A stretch of DNA of 64,000 nucleotides from Holophagae bacterium. GTDB taxonomy: Bacteria; Acidobacteriota; Holophagae; Acanthopleuribacterales; Acanthopleuribacteraceae. Each line of letters starts with the position of its first letter. Position 1 is the first letter of the stretch. Shown piece by piece: positions 35,392-43,046 of the stretch. The notes under the pieces are model-generated. The model ran no database searches, was not told where the DNA came from, and saw only the letters and a list, made by a program, of their open reading frames with translations. Location of the stretch: the NCBI GenBank assembly GCA_030429565.1, contig JAUIFE010000017.1, forward strand, positions 1 to 64,000, read 5' to 3'. The position numbers and the translations under genes were made by a program.

Positions 35392-36972
35392 CTAGCCTTC
35401 AGTTTTGGCCTGAGCGGCGCGGCGTTTGTTGAATAACGAGCGCAGGTAGCTGCGTCGGGCTACGCTGAGGTCGGTGATCGAGGTGACGCGGTGGGTTTGG
35501 CCTTTTTTGCGCACTTGGTTCCTTTGCAAGGCGAAGTCGATTTTTAGGGTCATGCGGACGTCGATGGCTTTGCCTTGGTGGGTTGCCGGCTCAAAACGCC
35601 ACTGGCGCAGGGCTTTGGCCGCTTCTATTTCGAAGCCGTAGGCCCAATCGTTGCCGGTGCCGAGCGGTGTGATGTCGGTGATGTCGCCGTTACGATGCAG
35701 AATGGCCGAAACCACGACGGCGGCGGTAATGCCTTGCCCGCTTGCCAAACTCGGAAATTCAGGTGGTACCTTGGTGGTGAAGCGCGGCGGCGTGATATCG
35801 CGACAGCCCACCGTGTAAAGACCACCCAGCGGTTCACAGCGTTCACTTGCGTGAATCGGCGTTATTACCGCTTTGTCGGCGGCCTTGCGCATGGCTTTCA
35901 GGGAGGAGCCGTTTTTGATGTGAATTGCCTTGCCGGTTTTGGTGCGGCCGCACGAGGTGGCGCCGTTTTCCAGCAGCCAGTCGATAAGTGTTGGGTCGCC
36001 GGCGCGGATGGCAACGCGTAAGGCGGTATTGCCGGCGGCGCTGATGTGGTTGGGATCGGCACCTTGTTTCAAAAGTAGGCGCATCATGTTCCAATTTTGA
36101 TCACGAACGCTGTTAATCCATAAATCGCCAGGGTTTTCGGAGGCTAAACGCCAATCGGCACCTAATTCGATCAGCAGATCAATCATGGCCGGGGTGCCTT
36201 GCTCGAAGGCAAAGGCCAGTGGGTAACCCCAGCCTGGCACGGGTTGGTTGAGTTGTTCGCGGGCATTGGGCGAGGCGCGCAGTGCTTTGGTGTTTTCGTC
36301 GATGATGGTTTGGAACAAATCCGGCGTGTGGTAGGTCGCGCTGGGTTCGACCGGGTTCGCCAAGCGAACTCGTTTAAACTCGGCCAGCATCACCGGCACA
36401 TCAGCCTGGCGCAGCAGATGGGCGTAATCCAATACACCGGCGTTGAAGCTGTCGGTTACCTGGCTGTCAGCGCCCCGTGCTAGAAGGAACCGCATCATGT
36501 GGGTGTGGCCGCGCTTTGCTGCGGCTAAAAAGGGTGTTTCTAGGAACAGGTCAAAGGTTTCCAAGTCGGCGCCATGATCGAGTAGCAGGCGCGCCATCGG
36601 GACTTGGCCTTGATGGGCCGCGCTGATGAGCGGTGTTCGCTCGAGGTCGTTGCGTGCGTTGGGATTGGCGCCGGCGGCGAGCAGGATCTGGGCTGAGATG
36701 GTGTTGCCGTGGTGCGCAGCATGGTGCAAGGGGCTGTTGCCGTTTTTGTCGACGACGCTGTGGTCGGCGCCGCCGTCTATGAGGGTTTTGATGAGATGGT
36801 GTTGGTCGTAACGGGCGGCGGCCGATAGCAAGGTATCGCCGGATGGATGGGGTTGATTCAACTGGGATGCGGTGAGCTTTTGAAATGAAGCGATGTGACC
36901 TTGTTTGGCAGCATCGAATAAGTTGGGTGCGGGGTCGACGAGCGCCGCGCACAGGAGCAAAGTCAATATCAT
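35392..36972 (-). CDS. Ankyrin-repeat protein with TonB C-terminal domain
   Basis: The 526-residue protein has a short hydrophobic N-terminus (1-16), ankyrin repeats over about 20-345 (for example GNSPLHHAAHHGN, ERTPLISAAHQGQ, GNTALRVAIRAGD) and a TonB_C-like domain at about 395-485 (VVVSAILHRNGDITDITPLG, ALRQWRFEPATHQGKAIDV). A 45-residue basic tail follows. Classic TonB has an N-terminal membrane anchor and a Pro-rich spacer; here the anchor looks like a cleavable signal and ankyrins replace the spacer. It may be a periplasmic adaptor rather than an energy transducer. It faces the TonB receptor gene across a shared terminator. The start ATG follows GAGGATGGTTTC. Confidence 0.85.
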   Translation of the reverse strand: MILTLLLCAALVDPAPNLFDAAKQGHIASFQKLTASQLNQPHPSGDTLLSAAARYDQHHLIKTLIDGGADHSVVDKNGNSPLHHAAHHGNTISAQILLAAGANPNARNDLERTPLISAAHQGQVPMARLLLDHGADLETFDLFLETPFLAAAKRGHTHMMRFLLARGADSQVTDSFNAGVLDYAHLLRQADVPVMLAEFKRVRLANPVEPSATYHTPDLFQTIIDENTKALRASPNAREQLNQPVPGWGYPLAFAFEQGTPAMIDLLIELGADWRLASENPGDLWINSVRDQNWNMMRLLLKQGADPNHISAAGNTALRVAIRAGDPTLIDWLLENGATSCGRTKTGKAIHIKNGSSLKAMRKAADKAVITPIHASERCEPLGGLYTVGCRDITPPRFTTKVPPEFPSLASGQGITAAVVVSAILHRNGDITDITPLGTGNDWAYGFEIEAAKALRQWRFEPATHQGKAIDVRMTLKIDFALQRNQVRKKGQTHRVTSITDLSVARRSYLRSLFNKRRAAQAKTEG

Positions 36973-37637
36973 GAAACCATCCTCGGTTATGAATAAGGGG
37001 CTGCGTGTTACGGCGACAAGTGGTCTTTGTTTGGGGCGCGCTTTTTCGTGTTTTGCTGGGATGGCTGTTTTTTCGGTCGTGATTTTGAAAGAAGTGTGAC
37101 TTTTGGTAATGACCTAGTTACAGTGATCAACCTTTGGTTGTTAGAGAGATTAGTCAAGATTTCTAACTGTTAGCAAAGTTTTAGATGATTGATTGGTTTT
37201 GTTGAATGTTTACAGATGGGTATTCTTGTTTTTTTTGTCCTGTAGACTCGAAAGTATCGGTGTTTAGGCGTAGCTATATACGATAAAGGATAACTTGTCG
37301 GGATAAAGTCGTGTCTTTGGCGTCGAAAGGTTGTTTGTTTGGTGGCCGATGTCTTTATAAAAAACTCATATTAGACGATCAGGGATTTTGATAATCTGAA
37401 TTAACACGACGCGTTATTTATTCAGGGAGTGCTCTATTTTCATGAGCGGCGTGTGCTTTGTATTCTCTAGTCCTGTTGCTTTTAGTGAAATCTTCAAATA
37501 TTGATCGCCGTCGTTTTGTTTTTGCCGTCGGGCCTGGGGTCTCCCTTCGTTCAGGGTCGGCCTCGCTCAATGCCAGGCGCTTCCACGCGGCTTTTATGGC
37601 CTGTTGCGGCGGCAATGAAAACCAAACAGGAGTTTTT
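36973..37637. other. AT-rich intergenic region between divergent genes
   Basis: The 665-bp gap between the ankyrin-TonB_C and protease genes is visibly richer in A/T than its surroundings, especially 37100-37420. A frame open from 37458 is only the upstream extension of the protease gene. Several TATAAA/GATAAT-like boxes occur (37356, 37390), but none has a well-spaced -35. No DnaA boxes were seen. Confidence 0.4.
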
Positions 37638-39245
37638 ATGTCTCGATCGACCCGTATCTTTTGGTTTCTGTGTGTCTTGACCCTGGTTGCCGGTGCTGCC
37701 GTTGCCGGCAAACAAGCGCCCGCGCCGGCGTTTGAAACCGACGCTTATCAGGTGCCAGGCAAATTTGACTACCAAGCTTTTCTCGCTGAACAAGACGCGT
37801 CATACACCTTGCTTGTTGGTAGTTCCCAGCGCAAGCGTGGTTCCTATCACGTGGCTGTTGATCCCGGCGCTGCTGATTTTGAACGCATGAATGAGGAGGA
37901 CTGCCAATCTTGCGGCAGCAATGCCCAAAGTGACGTTGTTGGTGTCTCCCTACCTTTTGGTCATCCTTTTGACCTAAGCAACATGGGGGCTTTGGCCAAA
38001 CGCGGCGATGCTGACTTGGCCGGCGGCGATTTAACCGCCACCGACGGTGCGGTTGTGTGGGAATTGGCGGTGACATCCGCCGGTGCCGGTGCCGTGCGTT
38101 TGCATTTGGCGTACTTGCAGTTACCTGCCGGAGCCGAGCTCTTTTTTTACAATGATCGCGGCGAAGTCGACGGACCCTATCGCGGTCAAGGGCCGAACCG
38201 CAACGGCAACCTGTGGTCGGCACCGCTCAGTGGCGAAACCGTGACCATTCAGGTGCGCGCGCCTTATGGTTTTGACGGCAAGCTGCGCTTTAAGTTGGCC
38301 GATGTGGTTTGGCTGAAGCCGGAATTCGTGGTCCCCGGTGGTTTGGACGAGAACGCCAAACGCGAATTTTGCAGTCAGAACGTCGATTGTATCGAAAGCG
38401 CCGCCTGCCACAATCCCAGCGCGGTCAGTGCCGCGCGTAATGCGATTGCCTTGATTGCTTACGTTAACAACGGGCGCGCTTACACCTGCAGCGGCGGTTT
38501 GATTAACGGCAGCGGTGGTGGTGCCGGTCGGCCCTATTTTTTAACCGCGCAACACTGCATTAACAACCGTGCCGCGGCTGAAAGTATCGCTTTCTTTTGG
38601 CAATACGCCACCGACGATTGCGGTGATCCCTGCTTTAGTCGCTCACAGGCGGCGCGTACCATTGGCGCAACCCTGTTAACCGCCGATTCCAGCGAAGATT
38701 ACAGCTTGTTGCTGTGCAATCAAACGCCGCCGGCCGGTAGCCGCTACCTGGGTGTCAGCACGGGTAACATTGGCAGCGGCGTCACCTTGCACCGCATTTC
38801 GCACCCGCGTGGCGCGCCGCAAGCCTATTCGCGCACGGTTTCCACCACGGGTGGTTCGCATTGCTCGGCTCGCCCGCGCAGCCGTTACATCTACAGTTTT
38901 AACCAGGTAGGGTCGGCCGAAGGTGGCAGCAGTGGTGCGCCGGTACTCAACAGCAGCGGTCGCGTTGTTGGTCAACTTTACGGTTATTGTTCGCCCACGA
39001 GCGAAAATGGCGATCCTTGTTCTTCCAATTACCGCGCGCTTGACGGTCGCCTGAGCAACTGGCGTGACAACCTCGAAATTTGGTTGCGAACCGGTACGCC
39101 GGCCTGTAACAACTGTGGCTCTGAATATTCGAATTGTAGTTTGAGCTGCTACTGGGATTGCGATGTCGATGGTCGTTGCGATGAACAGGAGTGTGAAGAA
39201 TACTGCGACAACGAATACGACGCTTGCCGTCAATTCTGTCGCTAA
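37638..39245 (+). CDS. Secreted trypsin-like serine protease with cysteine-rich tail
   Basis: The 535-residue exported protein starts at ATG 37638, five bases after AGGAG; the frame is open further upstream without signal or homology. The signal peptide is about 1-23. An N-terminal pro-region or beta domain (about 35-235) precedes the protease domain (about 245-480), whose triad is visible as His306 in TAQHC, Asp354 in SSEDYSLL and Ser432 in GGSSGAP. Paired cysteines and overall layout resemble lysyl endopeptidase-type S1 proteases. The last 50 residues contain ten cysteines (CNNCGSEYSNC to CRQFC) and many acidic residues. They could be a disulfide-knotted attachment domain. It is single, with a long upstream region. 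Confidence 0.9.
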   Translation: MSRSTRIFWFLCVLTLVAGAAVAGKQAPAPAFETDAYQVPGKFDYQAFLAEQDASYTLLVGSSQRKRGSYHVAVDPGAADFERMNEEDCQSCGSNAQSDVVGVSLPFGHPFDLSNMGALAKRGDADLAGGDLTATDGAVVWELAVTSAGAGAVRLHLAYLQLPAGAELFFYNDRGEVDGPYRGQGPNRNGNLWSAPLSGETVTIQVRAPYGFDGKLRFKLADVVWLKPEFVVPGGLDENAKREFCSQNVDCIESAACHNPSAVSAARNAIALIAYVNNGRAYTCSGGLINGSGGGAGRPYFLTAQHCINNRAAAESIAFFWQYATDDCGDPCFSRSQAARTIGATLLTADSSEDYSLLLCNQTPPAGSRYLGVSTGNIGSGVTLHRISHPRGAPQAYSRTVSTTGGSHCSARPRSRYIYSFNQVGSAEGGSSGAPVLNSSGRVVGQLYGYCSPTSENGDPCSSNYRALDGRLSNWRDNLEIWLRTGTPACNNCGSEYSNCSLSCYWDCDVDGRCDEQECEEYCDNEYDACRQFCR

Positions 39246-39304
39246 ATAGTGGATTGATTCATTTTGGGCCGTACTTCCGCAAGGAGTACGGCCTGCTTCG
39301 GTGT

Positions 39305-40207
39305 TTAACAGTGCGCGTTTGGTTGCCTTTTGAACCAGCCTTGTGCAAAACGGGCGAAGCGACGGATGCGTGCGGGCACCACGGTTCCCGGCGCATACAG
39401 CAAAACGACAGGGAAGGTCGGCATCTGGTAATCGGTTAACAGCGGAACCAACCGTCCCGCCGCCAAGTGGGTTTCAACCGCGTAGGAGGGCAAACGGGCG
39501 ATGCCGCCGCCGTCGAACAGGGCCTGCAGCAGCGTGCTGTGATAATTGGTGGCGAAGCAACCACGCACTTTTACTTCGCTGACGGCACCGTCTTTTTGAA
39601 ACCACCAGCAGGTTAACGGTTTCGGATTGAGATAGATCAGACAGTGGTGTTGGCTGAGTTCCGCCGGCGTTTGGGGCACACCGTGGCGCGCCACATAGTC
39701 CGGCGTGGTTACAATGATTTCGCGCATGGTGGTTAAGGGTAACGCGATGTGGTCGGGCGGGAGGTCGTGCGAAATGCGTACGACGATGTCGATATTTTTT
39801 GCGACTAAATTAATCTTTTGGTTCTCCAGGTAGAGCTCGATCTGCACATCCGGGAATTGGCGGCAAAAAGCGCGCACCAACGATTGCATGTGCACTTGGC
39901 CGAAGGTAACAGGTGCACTGATGCGCAGTAAACCGGTTACCTGACCCTGCTGTTCGGCCACGCTTTCTTTGGCTTGCTCGGCCACTTCGGTCAGGCGGCG
40001 GCAGTGTTCGAGGAACCGCGTCCCTTCTTCGGTTAATTGCAGCGCACGAGTGGTGCGCACCAATAGTCTGGTCTGAAGTTGCGCCTCGAGGTAATTGATT
40101 TTTTTACTGACCAACGATTTCGAAACACCCAAAGCGTCGGCGGCGGCGGTCATGGCGCCTTTTTCTGCGACTTTGGCAAAAATAACCATGGGTTCCAGTA
40201 AATCCAC
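39305..40207 (-). CDS. LysR-family transcriptional regulator
   Basis: The 300-residue regulator starts at GTG 40207, just after GGGAGGTTGTC; an in-frame start at 40270 would place this site inside the gene. The N-terminal winged HTH (about 1-60) has AADALGVSKSLVSKKINYLEAQL. The effector-binding domain follows, with LLRISAPVTFGQVH typical of the CrgA/DsdC-like group. It is divergent from the SDR gene with 113 bp between starts, so it probably controls that oxidoreductase. No inducer can be inferred. Confidence 0.93.
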   Translation of the reverse strand: MDLLEPMVIFAKVAEKGAMTAAADALGVSKSLVSKKINYLEAQLQTRLLVRTTRALQLTEEGTRFLEHCRRLTEVAEQAKESVAEQQGQVTGLLRISAPVTFGQVHMQSLVRAFCRQFPDVQIELYLENQKINLVAKNIDIVVRISHDLPPDHIALPLTTMREIIVTTPDYVARHGVPQTPAELSQHHCLIYLNPKPLTCWWFQKDGAVSEVKVRGCFATNYHSTLLQALFDGGGIARLPSYAVETHLAAGRLVPLLTDYQMPTFPVVLLYAPGTVVPARIRRFARFAQGWFKRQPNAHC

Positions 40208-40320
40208 GACAACCTCCCGTTTGATTGTTTCTTTTGGGAAACAATGTGTTTCGCCATTGCAGCTTATCATTGCGGGTTGCCGGCGTCATACTCGCTTCAA
40301 CAAAAACAGGAGGTCTTTTG

Positions 40321-41112
40321 ATGGACTTAGGTTTAAAAGGCAAGACAGCGTTGGTGACGGCAAGCAGCGGCGGCATTGGTGAGGCGATTGCGCAGGCCCT
40401 CGCGGCCGAGGGCGCACGGGTGATTGTTTCTGGACGTAGCCGTGATCGGGTCGAAGCGGCGCACACGCGTATTCGTGCGGCGGTCAGCGACGCCGATCTT
40501 GTCTCATTGGTTGCCGACTTGGGTACCTCCGCCGGCGCGCAAGCGGCGGTTGAGGCCTTTCCCGACGTCGATGTGTTGATCAACAACCTCGGCATTTACG
40601 AAGCCAAACCTTTTGAAGCGATTGATGATACCGATTGGTTGCGTTTGTTTGAGGTCAATGTGATGAGCGGGGTGCGACTCAGTCGTTGGTACTTGCCGCG
40701 TATGCTCGAGCGCAACCGTGGCCGCATCATCTTTATTTCAAGTGAGTCGGGTTTAGCAATTCCCGCCGAGATGGTGCACTACGGTATGACCAAATCGGCC
40801 CAACTCGCCATTGCCCGCGGGATGGCCGAGCTTACCAAAGGCACAAGCGTCACGGTTAACACGGTCTTGCCGGGACCCACCCTGACCGAAGGGGTGGCGA
40901 CCTTTATACGCGATATGAACGGCGGCGGGCCGCTTGACGAAGCGGCGCAGCGGCGCTTCATCGCGGAAAACCGCAACTCAAGCCTGATTCAGCGCCTGAT
41001 TGACCCGGCCGAAGTGGCCGCGATGGTGGCTTTTGTCGCCGGCGAACAGGCGGGTGCGACGAATGGGGCTGCGCTCAAAGTCGAAGGCGGCTTGCTGCGT
41101 GAAATCGCTTAA
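40321..41112 (+). CDS. Short-chain dehydrogenase/reductase (SDR)
   Basis: The 263-residue cytoplasmic NAD(P)-dependent oxidoreductase has the cofactor motif TASSGGIGEAIA in place of TGxxxGIG, the NNLG structural motif, a catalytic Ser in FISSESG, and YGMTK (YxxxK). The ATG at 40321 follows AGGAGG at seven bases; the frame is open upstream to 40225 without homology. Its length and C-terminus (NGAALKVEGGLL) fit classical SDRs of the 3-oxoacyl-reductase-like type. The substrate is unknown. The divergent LysR gene is its likely regulator. Confidence 0.93.
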   Translation: MDLGLKGKTALVTASSGGIGEAIAQALAAEGARVIVSGRSRDRVEAAHTRIRAAVSDADLVSLVADLGTSAGAQAAVEAFPDVDVLINNLGIYEAKPFEAIDDTDWLRLFEVNVMSGVRLSRWYLPRMLERNRGRIIFISSESGLAIPAEMVHYGMTKSAQLAIARGMAELTKGTSVTVNTVLPGPTLTEGVATFIRDMNGGGPLDEAAQRRFIAENRNSSLIQRLIDPAEVAAMVAFVAGEQAGATNGAALKVEGGLLREIA

Positions 41113-41114
41113 AA

Positions 41115-41157
41115 AGGTGGGGCGATCACAGGCCGGTGTGGCCTGATCGCCCCACCT
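41115..41157. terminator. Bidirectional terminator
   Basis: A long stem of AGGTGGGGCGATCA(CA)GGCC with GGCCTGATCGCCCCACCT, a two-base bulge and a GGTGT loop lies between the convergent SDR and di-heme genes. A-rich sequence precedes it on the + strand, which reads as a T-run for the minus-strand transcript. Confidence 0.85.
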
Positions 41158-41161
41158 CAGA

Positions 41162-42865
41162 TTAATGGGCGGGGATCGGTTTGGTGGTTGGCGACTGCGT
41201 CGCTTGCGACCAATCGAGCCACAACATGCCGTCCTTAAAAACTTTACCGGTGCGGTTCAAATCGGTATCACCGTTTTCAATGCGCCTGTGAACGTTGTCG
41301 ATGGGGCCGAGCAAGGCGTCGCGGCCTTGATGAAAGGATTGTTCTTTGACGATTTCACGATAGGCGCGGTTGAGGTTAAGCGCGCGTTCTCGCGAAGGGG
41401 CGATCAGCCAGGTGATGTCCTTGTCGCCGCCGGGCGCCGCCCGTGCGATTTCCGCTTGGCGTGGCCGGCCCTCATCAAAGAAACGCGCCGACACTTCGCG
41501 GTTGGCGCGAAACTCGTCGCCACCGCCGACCCGTTCGAAGTACAGGGCGATTTCGGGGGTGGGGTTACCTTGTTGCGGTACATCGGGCATGCCGACTGGG
41601 TTCTGATAACGCCAACCGGCTTTGCCAGGCGCCTTGCGGGCGAGGGTGAAGGTTTGGTCGACGGTCACGCCGACGGCACTGTGGCAACCCATGCAGAATT
41701 GGTGCTCTTCCTGGGTTTGTAGACGCAAGCGGCCTTGAGCGTCTTCAATGAAGCCCTGCAGCATCCAGCCGAAATCATTGCTAATGCCAACCATCGGGCT
41801 GCCGTAAAATTGGGGTAACTTGCCTTCTTCTTTTTCGTTGTACTCGCTTTCATAGGCGCGACTCAGAGCCCAGGAGTCGAGGTATCGCACCTTGCGGGAG
41901 TAGCGCAGCTCCTTCATGCGGGTGGCAATCATGCCGGGTTGGTCGGGGTCCAAATAACGAACGCTGTGTAGGAACTCGACCTGCTTTGGGTAAACATAAC
42001 GCCTTGTTTTTTCGTCGCTTGCGTCGCCCAAATAGGTTTGTGGGAAACCGACGATTTCGGTGATTTGTTTGTCAAGCCGGCCATTGCGGTTAAGGTCGAC
42101 GCCAACGGCTGTTTCGTCGATGGGTTCAACGGTGAAGCGAAACTGATCGGTGCGGCCGGCTTTGGGGCCGGCGGCGATGACGGCTTCAAGGACGGCGAAA
42201 TTGGCTTTGGCGACGGCGCGTGAGATGCGGCCGTCTTTGCTGTGGAACTTGGCGGGCAAGCGGATGAACACATCGTCGGTGGAGCCGTTGGTCGGCCAGA
42301 AGGTACCGAGGAAGGGTTTGTAGCGCAGGGCGCGCCAGCGGCTGCCGTCTTTGGCGAAACCGTCCCCATCAAAGCCACGTGCCAAATCGAGATCGGGTTT
42401 GTACCCTTCGTAGTCGTCGTGATTTTTTAGCGCTTGGACCAGCGGCGTGTAGTTGTCCTGGCGCACATAAGCGAGGATCTCGGCGTCGCTGGTGTTGGCG
42501 AGGAAGTTGCCGCGATCTTTAAACAGGTTGTACCAGCGGTTGGTCATGGCGAAATCGCTGAAAGCGTATTCTTCTTGAAGTTCCCAGTCGGACATCTCGT
42601 TGGGGGCACGATAGCCGGTGTGGCAGGTGTAGCAAGGATTGGCGGTGCCTGCCGTTTTGGTGTAGCACTGTGGCGGCACGGTCGCCTCGTAATTGTTCAG
42701 GTCGCCGAAGGTGGCAATGGCGTGGGCGAGCGGATCAAAGTTGCCGGATTCGGCAGTGGCGGGCGTGGTTTCGGTGGGTTCGGAGAGACGGGCGCGGCGA
42801 TCTAGGCCGTCGCCTGCATAAGCCAACCCGATTAACAACGAGATAAGCAGCATAAAAACGTTCAC
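41162..42865 (-). CDS. Exported di-heme cytochrome c-like protein, unknown function
   Basis: The 567-residue protein starts at GTG 42865 with GGAG seven bases upstream and has a signal peptide (about 1-17, LIGLAYAG). It carries two c-type heme motifs: CYTCH (Cys78-His82) and CMGCH in the C-terminal half (EEHQFCMGCHSAVG). The intervening 300 residues are not a known cytochrome c peroxidase or SoxA pattern as far as I can tell. It should be periplasmic and redox-active. It lies 181 bp downstream of the phoX-like gene on the same strand, with a hairpin between, so co-transcription is possible but not assured. Confidence 0.8.
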   Translation of the reverse strand: MNVFMLLISLLIGLAYAGDGLDRRARLSEPTETTPATAESGNFDPLAHAIATFGDLNNYEATVPPQCYTKTAGTANPCYTCHTGYRAPNEMSDWELQEEYAFSDFAMTNRWYNLFKDRGNFLANTSDAEILAYVRQDNYTPLVQALKNHDDYEGYKPDLDLARGFDGDGFAKDGSRWRALRYKPFLGTFWPTNGSTDDVFIRLPAKFHSKDGRISRAVAKANFAVLEAVIAAGPKAGRTDQFRFTVEPIDETAVGVDLNRNGRLDKQITEIVGFPQTYLGDASDEKTRRYVYPKQVEFLHSVRYLDPDQPGMIATRMKELRYSRKVRYLDSWALSRAYESEYNEKEEGKLPQFYGSPMVGISNDFGWMLQGFIEDAQGRLRLQTQEEHQFCMGCHSAVGVTVDQTFTLARKAPGKAGWRYQNPVGMPDVPQQGNPTPEIALYFERVGGGDEFRANREVSARFFDEGRPRQAEIARAAPGGDKDITWLIAPSRERALNLNRAYREIVKEQSFHQGRDALLGPIDNVHRRIENGDTDLNRTGKVFKDGMLWLDWSQATQSPTTKPIPAH

Positions 42866-42944
42866 GGTGGGACTCCTACTTCACAAAACCTCGGCTTGGT
42901 TTAGGCCGCTTTCGGCCGTGTGCCGAGGTGGGGGCGAACACAGC

Positions 42945-42976
42945 AAAACCCGGCGCGGCCTTGGGCTCGCGCCAGG
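42945..42976 (-). terminator. Terminator-like hairpin after the PhoX gene
   Basis: On the minus strand, CCTGGCGCG and CGCGCCGGG pair around a 10-base loop and are followed by TTTT. It lies about 70 bp past the PhoX stop and may uncouple the downstream di-heme gene. Confidence 0.5.
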
Positions 42977-43046
42977 TTGTTGGTGCGCGGCGGCGGAAAC
43001 GCGCCGCGCGTTGGTGGGGTAAGGCACGATTGGCGTGCCCCAATCC

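Noticed and set aside
37100..37420. AT-rich stretch as a possible replication origin
   Set aside because: No DnaA boxes or flanking dnaA/dnaN; more likely a promoter region.
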